Assembly: GCA_025200525.1 (NCBI GenBank)
Contig: CM045761.1
Location: 201,057,701-201,121,700 of the forward strand
Direction of reading: 5' to 3'
Length of the DNA: 64,000 nucleotides
Origin: Camellia lanceoleosa
Lineage: Eukaryota > Streptophyta > Magnoliopsida > Ericales > Theaceae
Shown: piece by piece, positions 24,232 to 35,647 of the stretch
Position numbering within the stretch: the stretch's first letter is position 1
Layout: each line of letters begins with the position of its first letter
Notes under the pieces: generated by a model
Databases searched by the model: none
Told to the model about the DNA's origin: nothing
Seen by the model: only the letters and a program-made list of their open reading frames with translations
Translations under genes and position numbers: made by a program

Positions 24232-24465
24232 GGCCTTGTTCAGGGAGTTGATTATTTTAGTTAGTTATTTATTTATTTATTATTTTAGTCTAGTTAAAAA
24301 AATTGCGTTTATGAAGTTGATTGGCTTTTTTGTAATTAATTTAATGGTTGTGAAAGAAAAAGTAAAATAATTATGAGTTAGATGTAATATGTTGTTTTAT
24401 TAACTATTTTAACATATTTGTTTTTAGTCGATTATTTTAGCCCAACCTTTTTCCGAAACACTCTC
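24232..24465. mobile_element. Tourist-like MITE, copy B (234 bp)
   Basis: Flanked by TAA on both sides (24229-24231 and 24466-24468). The left end GGCCTTGTTCAGGG faces an imperfect inverted right end (GAGAGTGTTTCGG read inward). The core is related to 49815-50045. A TAA duplication and a GGCCTTGTTY-type end are typical of PIF/Harbinger-derived Tourist MITEs. Confidence 0.65.
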
Positions 24466-24564
24466 TAAAACTACAAAGAAAAAATAAGTAGAAAGAGAGA
24501 AAGGAAGAAAGAGAAAAAAAATTAAGTCATCAAATGTAATAAAATTATATAATTATAATTATTA

Positions 24565-24854
24565 TTATTATTTTTTGATCATAAAGAAAAGGGCTCTGTG
24601 GTGTCATCACGGCCCTGTGGGCCCTGACCCCGGGGTAACCGGTTGCCAGTCAGGAATTAACCCCCACCAAGTGAGGGACCCACCACCAAGGCACCAATGG
24701 AGTGCAACCACACGCCCCAGCAGAGGACAAATTGTCGAGGGGACTACAGGGCGTGTTCTCTGAAGAGATTTCAAACACCCCCTCCCAAGAATTGACCCTG
24801 GCTCAGTGCTAGGGAATGCACTGCATTCTCCACCAGGCCACCAACCCTGGTGGT
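24565..24854 (-). mobile_element. Probable tRNA-derived SINE
   Basis: A GC-rich ~290-bp island in AT-rich DNA, flanked by a possible 10-bp duplication ATAATTATTA (24555-24564 and 24855-24864), though in low-complexity DNA. On the minus strand TGGCCTGGTGGAG (plus 24829-24841) resembles pol III box A and GGGTCAATTCTTG (about 24787-24799) resembles box B, at tRNA-like spacing. The 3' end on the minus strand runs into an A-rich tail. It encodes no protein. Confidence 0.55.
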
Positions 24855-25164
24855 ATAATTATTAATTTTTTTATTTTTATTTTTTATGAATAATGCCGAA
24901 TTAGTTAAAGCGCAACCATTTTACCTAAGACCGTAGTAGTTTTTACATGTGAAATAGCATCGTATAGTTCACTTATTGTAGTGCAGCAAGTCAAATTAAA
25001 AAATTTATAAAAAAAAAAAAAAAAATTGAAAGTGAACTAGACAGTCGAACTCATGGGACCAACATGGGCTGCAATTTGATTATCTATTTCATTTATTTTT
25101 CAAGTATTTGTATGTAGATCATTGATTTATTATTTTATTATTTAAAAAATTAGAAATTTATATA

Positions 25165-25727
25165 TGATGATACTACAGGTTCCTAAGTAACAGGTCGGGC
25201 TGATCCAGGCCTCTTATACGGTTGTCCGATCGCTGGCCCATTGAGAAACCTACACAAGAGTTCAACGGGGAATGAGAGTCCCCCAACGAACCCTCCGACG
25301 AGCAAGTTAGAGAAGGGATATCTACGGAGTATAGAGATAGGATGGTAATAAAGAACTTAACCTTCTCCTTGTCTTAGAAGCCTGCTTATATCCTTTGCTC
25401 ATCATTTCTTTGTTTACTCTAACCTGTCATATTGGCTGAAAGTCTATGTTCTAGTTTGCCTTGTTCATGGTGAGGTTGTCCTGTTCCGTCATGAAGGGGT
25501 TATCGTAATAAATGCTGCAGAGAACCTCATTAATGGCTGATGTGTGGTGCAATAACTCTACAGGATCTTTGTTTGCTTTATGTGGCTGGCTCTTCTCTTG
25601 ACAAGTGTCTAGATGTCATTGGTTCTTGGTGCAATGCTGGGTTCCAAGAACGTTGGGTTTTAGTATTTGAATCATGGATTGGGCCTTAAGTGGTGGGTCA
25701 AAGACCCCTACGCGCCCACCTATGTCA
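25165..25727 (-). repeat. 3' LTR of the Tat element
   Basis: 563 bp, direct repeat of 35648-36209. A TATA box is readable on the minus strand (GGATATAAGC, plus 25384-25393). Confidence 0.93.
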
Positions 25728-25829
25728 GTAGTCCCCCATTCTCAAGTGCAGCTTCAGTCCAACGAAGGGAATAAGAAAGAAGACGGGGGTGGGAGGTGGT
25801 TGTGTGAGAGAAAACCGGGTTAATAGGGC

Positions 25830-26373
25830 CGACCGCGAAGGGTGACTGAGTGGAAAGGCTGACCAGAAGGCAGGCCGACCGCAAAATGTGACCGAGTGGA
25901 AGGACTGACCACGATGAGGGCCGACTGCGAAGGGTGACCGAGTGGAAGGACCGACCGCGAAAGGTGACCGAGTGGAAGGACCGACTACGAGGAGGGTCGA
26001 CTACAATGGGTGACCGAGTGGAAGGACCGACTACGAGGAGGGTCGACCGCGATGGGTGATCGAGTAGAAGGACCGACTGCGATGAGGGCCGACTACGAAG
26101 GGTGACCATGTGGAAGGACCGACCACGAGGAGGGCCGATTGCGAAGGGTAACCGAGTGGAAGGACCGACCGCGAAGGGTGATCGAGTTGAAGGACCGACC
26201 GTGAGGAGGGTCGACCACGAAGGGTGACCGAGTGGAAGGACCGACTGCGAGGAGGGTTGACCGCGAAGGGTGAACAAGTTGAAGGACTGACCGCGAGAAG
26301 GGTCGACCGCGAAGGGTGACCGAGTGGAAGACCTGACCGCGATAAGGGCCGATCGCGAAGGGTGATCGAGTGG
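25830..26373. repeat. 46-bp tandem array in the 3' untranslated region
   Basis: About a dozen units of the form GACCGACYRCGAGGAGGG ... GGTGACCGAGTGGAAG, some shortened to ~30 bp. The unit is not a multiple of three and contains few stops on the minus strand, which leaves all three minus frames open. The resulting Ser/Arg/Pro-rich pseudo-proteins are artefacts. Confidence 0.9.
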
Positions 26374-26572
26374 AAAAGGAAAGGGCGGTGCGCAGGGCTC
26401 GAGGAGCGGCGGGGCATGTGATGATGTGAAGTGGAATAGACAGGGAAAAGGAACAGAGTGGTGGATCGTGGTCATACACGTGGCATAATCCTTTAATGGG
26501 GGAGGTGACGCGTTATTAAGAAGTGAAGAGACAGGGTGATATAAGGCAGTGAAAAGGTAAGGGCGGGAATTT

Positions 26573-29220
26573 TTGAAAATTTTCAAACTGGCGAAATTTA
26601 ATCTTGACCCTTGGAATATAGGCAAACCGTGGGCATTTGGAGTTATTCTCTTTACCTACCTCATCGCAAAAAACCAACACATCCCTGAAGTGAACTTATT
26701 TGTCTCGTGTGACACGCCTCTGCAATACTTTGCGAACTTCCTTGTGCCAATGTTTGAAGCAATACGTAGACACGTAGGAGAAATGGCCTGAGATGAAGTG
26801 CTAGCCGCAAGGCTTAACTCGTTAGAAGATAACGACGCGGTGGAGTTGGCGGAACAATATTGAGTGAAGCAAAGGGAGAAGAAGGGAGTTGGTCAAGCGG
26901 TACGGGCTCGTCTGACGACGATGATCGTAGCTGCTAAGCCAATAAGCCAAGTGGAGCCGGACCACTAGTATACCAAGGCCAACAAGTCCACGTTTATGGC
27001 AGATGAGTTGGAGGAGGTACGAAGGAAGTACCAAATCCCCGCAGAGATAAAGCTGATGCTGCCCACATCGAAAGAGAGGGCATCAGATGTGTAGCTGACG
27101 GGGTTTACGCTATATGAGGAGGCGCTGCGGGGTGGTCTGAGGCTATCGCTCCCCTAAGTAGTGGTGGACGTTCTTAACAAGCTGGAGGTGGCGCCAAGGC
27201 AGTTGATACCAAACGCCTGAAAAATACTAATGGCCTGTGTGAGTGCTTGGCCGCAGGCTACCAGAGGGGCGCGAATGACGGTGGAGGAATTCTTCTCCTG
27301 TTACAAAGCCTCGGGCCAACAGGAGACGTGGGTGACATTGCAGGCAGTGGCAGGCCGAGGTCTAGTGGCAGGTTTGCCGTCTTCGGTGAAGGGGTGGAGA
27401 CCGAGATGGTTTTTCGTATCAGTGAACGGTGAGAGGGGAGTTCGCACAACATGGAAAGTCCCCACAAAATCGGTGGAGCCAAAGTTGGATGTGGCGGCCA
27501 AAAACAAGGTGAAGAAGGTGAAGGAGTGGAAGGAGGAGAAGGAAGCGAAGTGGGATGAGCTGATCCTGCCTTCAACCTTGTTTGCCCTGAGGTTGGGTCC
27601 GCAGCCGACGGAGAAGGATTCGGCGAGGGAGGAATTGAAGGGGTGGAAGAAGGCGGAAGAGGCGGAGGACAAGAGATGGTTCACCAAGGCGGACAAATAT
27701 AAGGAGACACAATTGGGGCCTGCCCCTAAGCTAGTGATAAGGGAGCAGGTCCGACCGCGTCCCAAACTGCTGGGCGACAAAGACTTAACTGGCTTTGCCC
27801 CACTACCGCCCCCAGCAGACCCGCTGAAAGAGAGGGGTAAGCAGGAGGTGGAGGCAATATTGAAGAAGCCAAGAAAGAAGAGGGCGGTTGTAGAGGGGGA
27901 AAAAGACACGCCTGTCTTGAAGAAGATGAAGGTTGGGGGCGAGGGTGCCTCTTTGGTGGGGAAGATGAAGGAGGGAAGGGTGGAGGCAGTGCCAGAGGGG
28001 GCGAAGGAGACTGCCTAAGTGGCGAAAGAAGACAAGGGTCCGAGCGCCCAAGTACCGAAAGAACACTTGGGCCCAAGTGGCTATATGGCAACGATGGTGG
28101 TACCTGCACCAGAAGGAACCCCCAGTCCCAGTAAAGGAAAGGCTGGAATCAGCAAACAAAAGACGAGTGCCGCGCTGGCGACCGCATTGTACCACGCGCG
28201 TGCACTGGCAGGTCGCTCGGTAGAAGGGGAGAATGCCAGGGTCGCAGCCGATCGCCTTGTTGGAGTTGTGGAGGATGCGACTATACGGTTAATGGCGCGG
28301 TTGATAGAGGTCGACCTCTTGAGGGAGTTCCATTCAGCCCAGATGGAGGTAGCGACCCTGGCGACTGCCCTGATGAACAAAGCAACGCGCTCGAAGATGG
28401 AGGTAGAGCCACTGGGGGCCCAGCTGGAAGAGGCAAAGTTACAGCTGCAGAACCTAAGGGTTGAAACGGCGGGGTAGAGAAAGGCCGCTCGGAGTGCATA
28501 CGTTAAGGGGTTGGAGTATGTGCAAATGACGAAGAACATGGAAGTGTTGGCTCTAATGCAGAGCTACTCGGTGAAGCAAGCTAGTACTAAGCTCCGCGCC
28601 ACCAAATCAGAGCTGGAAGCGGAGCGCCACAAGGCGATATCGCTAGAGTTTGAGTTGGCTGGCGAGAAGAGGAGACTAAAGGAAGCCCAGCAAGCCTGCA
28701 CCACTGCCAACGAGAAGTGGGAGGAGGTAATGACTAGCAACGAAGATCTGCAGGACTATGCGGTCAAGGATAAGGAAGAGGCCGATGGTTGGATTGCGGC
28801 ATTGGAGAAGGTCCTGGCGGAGGAGAGGGCAAAATTGGCATCTGAGAGGGCGGCGTACCCCGACCTGTGTATGGCAACCATGGAGCAATTCAAGGGGTCT
28901 GCCGATTTCCAAATGGCCATAGATGTCGCCGTCGCCAGCAGCCTGGCAAAGGAGGGAAATGGGGGGCTGGGCCGTCGGGAGCGGCTGCTGGAGGTAAGAG
29001 TGAAGAGGAAGTGATCCAGAATTTCTAGCGGTCTGACTTCTATAAGCATGAAATGAGCGAGTTTTGATACAGCGGCTGGATGACCTTCAAGCACAAGGCG
29101 CATGAGCTGTTCCCAGACGTTGACTTCAGCCTCGTGAGGGTAGGCGAAGACGACGTTGCCCAGACCCCCCTGGATGAGGGCATTGAAGAGGAAGATCTGG
29201 CCTCTAGCGAGGAAGATTGA
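26573..29220 (+). pseudogene. Antisense gene of the Tat element (Transposase_28-type protein)
   Basis: This runs opposite to gag-pol. One frame is kept from 26573 to about 28960 with eight in-frame stops (26789, 26861, 26966, 27092, 27155, 27218, 28016, 28475). A one-base slip in the G run near 28961 then moves the frame, and it ends at TGA 29218-29220. The N-terminal part holds a conserved domain: KYQIPAEIKLMLPTSKERAS, EEALRGGLRLSLP, VLNKLEVAPRQLIPNA, VEEFFSCYKA, LPSSVKGWRPRWFFVS. This is the Pfam 'putative gypsy type transposon' (Transposase_28) pattern as I remember it. A charged, Pro/Lys-rich middle follows, then a long coiled coil (about 28160-28860) and an acidic tail with ELFPDVDFSLVRVGEDD. 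A TATA-like GATATAAGG lies at 26538. The function is unknown; despite the Pfam name it has no transposase active site that I can see. Confidence 0.75.
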
Positions 29221-30079
29221 GCTGTTTGACTAAGTGTAAAAAAATTTATTTTTATTATTTTTGTTTTGTCGTTTTTATTTTATTTTATATATATATGTAA
29301 TTTCTGCAGCGAATTGTATGAAAGCGTAAATTCGTGAATAAAATGAGTTTTTTGGTATTATTGCTGTCGTTATTTCTTTTGACTTGTAAATTTGAAATAA
29401 TGTAAATGGCTGAGCAGAATTCAATGAAAAATGGGTGTGAAAGTAAGACTTGTGCGTGAATTATGAAACCTGCTAGCAAATTGTTATGTAAAAAGTCTAA
29501 AACTGGAGACCAGGCTAACTTGTGAGAAAAGCATGATGTAAAGATGTTAAAAATTGGCAGACATGAAAATGTTAAAAGTGCTAAAAATGAAAGTTTGGCT
29601 TGGACGGCTACTGAAAAAATGTTAAAAATATATAAAAAACGTTAAAAAATGTTGTGGTATGAACCTGGATTTTAACTAAGTATGTCAACCATGCTGTAAT
29701 ATTAAATTATGAAAATGGATCGGCCGAATTCTTCATTCGAGTTCTGACTAAGACTAGGAAGGCTCTACCATGTTGAAGCCTTAATTGACTCAGTTTGGAC
29801 GAGCTCTTCAGGCTTAGTCTGGCTGAGGCTTTAATTAACTCTGTCTGGCTGAGCTCTTCGTGCTCGGTCTGGCTGAGGCTTTAATTAACTCAGTGTAATA
29901 AGTCGTTATTGAAACACAATGCAGATAATGGAGATATAAAGTCATTGTCATTTAAGGTGTAGCCTATTGATCACAAATTTACACCATGTATGGAAAGGAC
30001 AAAAACGACCAAGGGTGTAGATCGTCCAAAAGAACATACAGTAATTGATCAATACAAAAATAGGATATGGCACTTTACT
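29221..30079. other. Convergent 3' regions of antisense gene and pol
   Basis: An A/T-rich 3' tail with AATAAA near 29337 could end the antisense transcript. At about 29757-29905 a ~60-bp unit (GGCTGAGGCTTTAATTAACT, then GGCTGAGCTCTTC) is present two to three times. No coding sequence. Confidence 0.6.
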
Positions 30080-31250
30080 GGAAATAACGCTTCAAGTGTT
30101 CGGCGTTCCATGGGTGGGGGAGGTCTCTGCCGTCTATATCATGGAGTCAGTAAGTGCTTGGGCGAGGTATGGCCTTAACAATGTAAGGTCCTTCCCACTT
30201 GGCCGCTAGCTTGCCCTCGGCAGGATTTTTGGTAGTAAGAGTTACTTCGCGCAAAACTAGGTCCCCAACTGTGAACTCTCTCGATTGGACTTTGCGGTTG
30301 TAGTGTGTTCTCATTTTCTATTGATATGAGGCCCGTCTGACAGCAGTGGTCTCTCAGAGCTCTTCAATCAGGTCTAAGTCAGCCCAACGCAATTCTTTGG
30401 TGAGTTCTGGATTCGGGTGCAAAACCCTCGGGGTAGGCCGATTTCCACTGGGATGACCGCCTCAGTGTCGTATGTTAAGCGAAATGGGGTCTCTCCAGTA
30501 GGGGTTCAGGTGGTAGTGCAGTAGGCCCAGAGTACGTTTGGTAATTCCTCAGCCTAGAGTCCTTTAGCGGCTTCCAATTTAGTTTTGATGATCTTCAAGA
30601 GAGAGCGGTTGGTAACCTCGACTTGCCCATTGGCTTGGGGATGACCCGGGGAAGAGAAACATGACTGAATGTGAAACTCTGCACAGAATTTCCTGAACTT
30701 GGCATTGTCGAATTGCTTGTCGTTGTCTGAGACGATGGCTCGAGGGATTCCAAATCGGCATATGATCAACTGCTAGATAAATCTGGTTGTGTTCCGTTCG
30801 GTAATTGTGGCGAGGGGTTCCGCTTCCACCCATTTAGTGAAGTAATTAATGGCGATTATAGAAAACTTGGTTTTATCCCTACCGGTGGGCAATGGGTCGA
30901 CTAAGTCGATCCTCCACTTAACGAATGGGTAGGGACTGCAAAGTGTAATCAGTTCTGTAGAAGGAGCATGGGGGATGTTGGCAAAGCGCTGGCATTTATC
31001 ACACTTAAGCACGAATTTAGTGGCATCTTGGTTGAGAGTAAGCCAAAAGTAACCGGTGCGAAGGATTTTATAGGCTAGTGACCTGGCACCCGAATGATTA
31101 CCACATATGCCCTCGTGGACTTCCCTCGTCACATAGGTCGCTTGAGCAGCATTGAGGCATCTGAAGTATGGTCGTGAAAATCTACGTTTGTATAGGAGGT
31201 CGTTGATAAGGATGTAATTGGACGACCGGGCTCTGATTTTGGCGGCCTGC
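30080..31250 (-). pseudogene. Integrase of the Tat element
   Basis: Reading right to left: zinc-binding domain with HEGICGNHSG (near 31117) and CDKCQRF (near 31000); catalytic core with Asp in WRIDLVDPLP (near 30905), Asp in IVSDNDKQFD and Glu in ANGQVEVTNR (near 30630); and a C-terminal domain with VQSREFTVGDLVLREV and KWEGPYIVKA (about 30300-30180). The three acidic catalytic residues are all readable. At least two in-frame stops interrupt it (near 30772 and 30553), and others lie in the C-terminal part. Confidence 0.85.
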
Positions 31251-32304
31251 TGTTTTTCGTCTGGCAACTCCCCACTTGTCAAAAATAGAAGGATGTCCGT
31301 CGCCCATGGGATAGCTTTGTGTTGGAGAAAGTAGACCTCCTGCTGGGTTGGCAAAGTGGCTAGGTGGGCAAAGTATTCAAGGCGGACGCCATGGCTGAGG
31401 TCTAACTGGTCGACCGAAGCTAATTGAGCCATTTCATCTGCCTTGGAGTTTTCCGACCAAGGGATGTGTTTGATGTGGAAAGTGTTGAAAAGGCGAACAA
31501 AGGGGAGTGCAATATCCCTGTAAACTCGCATTGTGTCTTCCTTTGCGTCGAATTCCCCTGTAATCTGTCCAACGATCAGTTGGGAATCATTGAACACCTA
31601 GATGTGGTTTACACCAACGTCTATGGCTAGGCGAAGACCTGCTATCAAGGCCTTATATTCGGTTTCATTATTGCTTGAGTCGAACAGGAAGTAGAGAGCA
31701 CACTTGAAATAACCGCCCTCGGGAGTGGTGAGAATGAGACCAGCCCCATTGCCTTCTTTGCGGAATGATCCATCGACACTGAGGGTCCAGGAGTGGGGAT
31801 CTTCTGCCTCAGTGTTGAATTGGCTTGGCGAGGGGGCCGTGGTTAGAGTGGGATTGGTGAATTTCAAGATAAAATTGGTGACTGCCTGTCTTTTAATCGC
31901 TGTTCGAGGTTGGTAAGAGATTTCAAATTGGTTGAGCTTGACAAACCATTGCATAAGTCTGCCGGACAACTCTGGTTGTTTCATTATCTTCTTTAAAGGT
32001 TGGTCAGTGAGGACCACTATGGAGTGAGCTTGGAAGTAAGGTCAGAGTCGTCTTGAGGCTATAACCAAGGCTAGGGCCATTTTTTCCAGCAACGGATTAT
32101 TTTGTTCTGCTTCCCTGAGAGCCCTTCTAATGTAATAAACCGGACGCTACACTGAGCCGTCCTCCCTAATGAGGGCCACACTGACTGCGGTGTTCGATAC
32201 GGCTAAGTAGAGAAAAAGGGTCTTACCTGTGAGCGCCTGAGAGAGTAGGGGGGATTGGCAATGCACTGCTCCAAATGTTGAAAGGCTTCTTCGGATTCGG
32301 TGGT
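31251..32304 (-). pseudogene. RNase H region of the Tat element
   Basis: After the RT a stretch with frameshifts (32018-32304) corresponds to the RT connection and first RNase H region. Then come LTDQPLKKIMKQPELSGRL (near 32010), a second RNase H-like domain with SVDGSFRKEGNGAGLIL (near 31775) and ETEYKALIAGL (near 31650), and IPWSENSKADEMAQLAS (near 31455). Two RNase H-like domains in a row are characteristic of Tat-group pol. In-frame stops and frame changes make it non-functional. Confidence 0.75.
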
Positions 32305-33477
32305 CTACTCAAAAGCTTGCCGAAGGACTTTAAAAAATGGAAGGCACTTGTCTGTTGCGTGGGAAATAAAACGGTTGAGGACGGTGACTCTGCCAGTAAG
32401 CCTTTGAATTTCTTTAACCGTTTTGGGTGACTGCACTTCTATCAGGGCCTTGATCTTTTCAGGGTTGGCCTCGATACCCCGTTGACTGACCATAAAACCC
32501 AAGAACTTTCCAAATCCTACGCAAAATGCGCATTTCTCTGGATTTAGCTTCATTTGATACTTACGTAGGGTGTCGAAGGTCTCCCGTAGGTCTGTCAGGT
32601 GATCAGAGGAAAGTTTGCTCTTGACAAGCGTGCCATCGACGTACACTTCCATGTTCCGACCTATCTGGTGATGAAATACGGTATTGACTAACCGTTGGTA
32701 AGTTGCTCCGGCATTCTTCAACCCAAATGGCATGACACGGTAGTGGTACGTTCCCCCGTCAGTGATGAAGGAGGTGTGTTTCTGGTCAGACGAGTGCATC
32801 AGAATTTGATTGTAGCTAGATAAGGCGTCCATGAAACTGAGCATCTGATGTTCGGTCGTGGTGTTGACAAGCAGATTTATGCGAGGGAAGGGATAACAAT
32901 CTTTGGGGCAAGCTCGATTGAAGTCGGAGTAGTTGACATAGAGTTGCCATTTACCGTTGTTTTTATGGACCAGGACCATATTTGACAGCCATCTGGGGTA
33001 GTCCACGTTCTTGACAAATCGTGCCTCTAGTAGTTTATCTACCTTAGAAACTATAAGAGCGTTGCAATCCAGGTGAAAGACGCGCTGCTTCTGGCGAAAA
33101 AGTCGAAAATGGGGCTCGATGCTGAGACGATAAGTGATGAAAGAGGGATCGATACCCGGCATGTCAAAATGGGTCCAGGCAAACACTTCATTGTGCTCGG
33201 TTAAGAGGGTTATAAGGTCGGCCTTAGCTTTGGGGGATAGTTGGCTGTCGATCTTGGCTGTTTTTGTTAGCTTGGTGGGGTCAATGGGCACTTCAACGAG
33301 TTCTTCCACTGGTTCCCCTCTGACTAACTCGTCTTCGTCTCTGATGTCGAGTCCTTCAATGATCATAGCCTCCTTCAGCTTGACCTCTTTGAGTAAAGCG
33401 ACGTAGCATTCTCTGGCCACAGTCTGCTCCCCCCTCACGGTGCTAACTCCAAGGTCGGTAGGAAATTTCATGGCCAA
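32305..33477 (-). pseudogene. Reverse transcriptase of the Tat element
   Basis: A 390-codon open stretch with the usual Ty3/gypsy RT landmarks: DPSFITYRLSIEPHFRLFRQ, PRWLSNMVLVHKNNGKWQLY, SDFNRACPKDCYPFPRI, MDALSSYNQI, YHYRVMPFGLKNAGATYQRL and MEVYVDGTLVKSK. The catalytic YVDD box reads YVDG (residues 279-282; codon at 32632-32634), so one essential Asp is lost. LNPEKCAFCVGFGKFLGFMV and IEANPEKIKAL follow as in the family. The first ~110 residues link protease to RT. The long open frame gives a false impression of intactness. Confidence 0.88.
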
Positions 33478-33498
33478 ATAGTACGTGGATGTGACAGC

Positions 33499-33765
33499 TT
33501 AAAAAGTGTTAAGGGCGGTGCGACCAAGGATGATGTTACAAGCAGAGGAACAATTGACGACGAGGAAAGTGAGCAACTTGGTGGCCTGCCGTGGGTACTC
33601 TTCGATGGTGATGGGAAGATCGATGGAGCCTATAGAGGTCACCTGATCCTCAGTGAAGCCGACCAATGGGGTTTGGAGAGGGAACAAACTTTTTTCCCCG
33701 ACCTTGAGCTGGCGATAGGCGTTTAGGAAGATGATGCCTGAAGAGCTACCGTTGTTGACAAACAC
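33499..33765 (-). pseudogene. Aspartic protease of the Tat element
   Basis: VFVNNGSSSGIIFLNAYRQL carries the active-site loop, but the catalytic Asp position reads Asn (VNNGSS; codon at 33754-33756), a change explicable by G to A. NIILGRTALN near the end matches the conserved LGR motif of retroviral-type proteases. It would normally cleave Gag-Pol. It is continuous with gag upstream and ends at a stop before the RT. Confidence 0.8.
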
Positions 33766-33769
33766 CCGT

Positions 33770-35527
33770 CTGACTTTGTAATTGGACTGGAGAGTAGATA
33801 TGACGAGGGAGTCATCATGGGGGTAATGGATGCCTGTGCAATCGGCCTACGTAAAGGTGATGGGCTTCATCTATTGCTTGGGGTGTTTGAAGGGGTGGTC
33901 CAATGTCGCGACTTCTTTATCGGAGCCCTGCCTAATTTTTCTAAGTTCTACTCGTTGAGCCGAACGGGATGGTCCCCCGCATGCAAGCCCGCCGGCAATG
34001 ACTCTGATCTCTTCAACTGAGAGGACATGGTTGCCTTGCGCACGGGGTTGTTGTGGGGGTTGATCATTGTCTTGGTTAAACTGTGCGGGTTGTCGAGAAG
34101 GGGTGTGTTGGTGGTTGCCTTTGGTAGGTTCGATCCTTGGCCGTTGCTAGGGGTGGCCTGCTGTGAACCGATTGAGACGCCCTTGGCGTATCAAGCTCTC
34201 GACCTGGTCTTTAAGGTTAACACATTCCTCGGTATTGTGGTCGTAGTCCTGATGGAAACGACAGTACTTGGACTGGTCTCGTCGGTTGGAGGGAGACCGT
34301 GATGGTTGTGGCCATTTTAGGGGATAATCTCGTTGGATTTAGTTCAAGACTTGTTCCATAGGGGAATTGAAGGGAGTGTACCGTTTGAACCGGCTGGGCG
34401 GTCGGGTAGGTGTCGACCGGTCAGCTCAAGCAGGTCGATCAGTGTACTGAGGTGTTTGCTGCGTGTATTGGGTGGTTATGGTTTCAGATTCCTTTCTCTT
34501 CTCTCTAAGGGCTGGGTTTTTGGTTGTGGAATCTCGTCGAACGGATAGAGAATCTTCGGCGTTCATATATTTTTGGGCTTTGAAGAGGAGGTTTGCCATG
34601 GAGGTTAGAGGGTTTTTGGAGAGGGAGAAAAGGAAGTTGGATGATCGTAGACTAGCCATGAAAGTTATGAGAATGATCTTGTCGTTGTTTTCCGCCACCT
34701 GTAAGGCTTCATTGTTGAAGCGAGTGACGAAGCTGCGCAGCGAGTCCCCCTTCGTCTGACGGATGTCGAGGAATTGGGTTGTTGGACGCCGCTGGCGCTA
34801 GGCACCAATGAAGTGGCTGAGAAAGGAGTCACTCAGGTGTTGGAAAGTAGAGACAGAGTCGGTCGACAGTTGACTAAACCACAGTCGAGTCGACCCTTTA
34901 AGTGTTACAGGGAAAGCCCGACACATGATCTCATCAGGGAATGCATGGAGGACCATCAGGGTCCTGTAAGTCTCCAAGTGGTCGACTGGGTCCGTTGCAT
35001 CGTCGAAAGAGTCGGTTAAGGGCATTTTGAACTTAGGAGGGGGGGTTTGTCCCTGATGGAGGCGACGAATGGTGAGTTGGCTGTGGTGGAGGGTTTACTC
35101 TGCATGTTCTGCATGACTCCTTGAAGCTGGAGTTTCATGGCTCGGAGTTCCACATCCCAAATAGGACACCAGAATGGAATGGAGGCTGGACGCTACTGGC
35201 CTCTCCCTCAGGAACAGGTACTTGGACTGGTAGATGTGGAGCCCGGGGTGGCGGGTTCATATCTTGGGGCAGAGGTCGCAAACCCTCCAAGTTTGAGGGG
35301 TGGGAGTGTTGGAAAGGATTGCTTGGGGTTTGTTTTTGGTTGGGTGGGATGTCTTGAGGTGGTAGAGGAGGCACAGGGAGGTCTCGTTGAAGCAAAGCAT
35401 TAATTAGGGCTTGGTTTTGCTCGGCTAAGCGGTTAATGCTATTGATGAGTTCTGTGAAATACCGCGGTGGGTTGTTTAGGTTAGAAGGGTCGGCTTGGGG
35501 GTCGGCAACGTTGTGCTAAAAAGTCAT
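33770..35527 (-). pseudogene. gag: gag of the Tat element
   Basis: Starts at ATG 35525-35527 about 100 bp after the primer site, with a stop already at codon 4. A Pro/Gln-rich N-terminus leads into the capsid domain (DPVDHLETYRTLMVLHAFPD, ARLWF-like TRLWFSQLSTDSVSTFQHLS, near 34980-34830), then LDIRQTKGDSLRSFVTRFN-type sequence and CRFHQDYDHNTEECVNLKDQ (near 34270), the Cys/His element of this group. Several stops and at least two frame changes break it. Confidence 0.85.
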
Positions 35528-35629
35528 GGATCTAGTTGTGACCATCCACCTTGGCGGGTGGCAGGTAGGGATTATGATGAATGGGTCTCCGGCGACAATG
35601 AGCACAGTTACGACCCGAAGTGAAAGTTT

Positions 35630-35647
35630 CCCACAGACGGTGCCAAC
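35630..35647 (-). other. Primer-binding site of the Tat element
   Basis: TTGGCACCGTCTGTGGG on the minus strand, adjoining the 5' LTR. The second Tat-type element has TGGCGCCGTCTGTGGG at the same place (48912-48929). Confidence 0.8.

Noticed and set aside
25720..26625. 301-codon minus-strand open frame, with two overlapping ones
   Set aside because: Created by the 46-bp tandem array; low-complexity Ser/Arg/Pro protein with no domain.
27258..28539. Several minus-strand open frames of 105-202 codons
   Set aside because: They lie opposite the antisense gene 26573-29220, whose GC-rich codons leave the other strand open. No domain is readable.
26573..29220. Reading the antisense gene as a DNA transposase
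   Set aside because: The Pfam family name suggests it, but no DDE/DDD residues or terminal inverted repeats are visible; it sits inside an LTR element.
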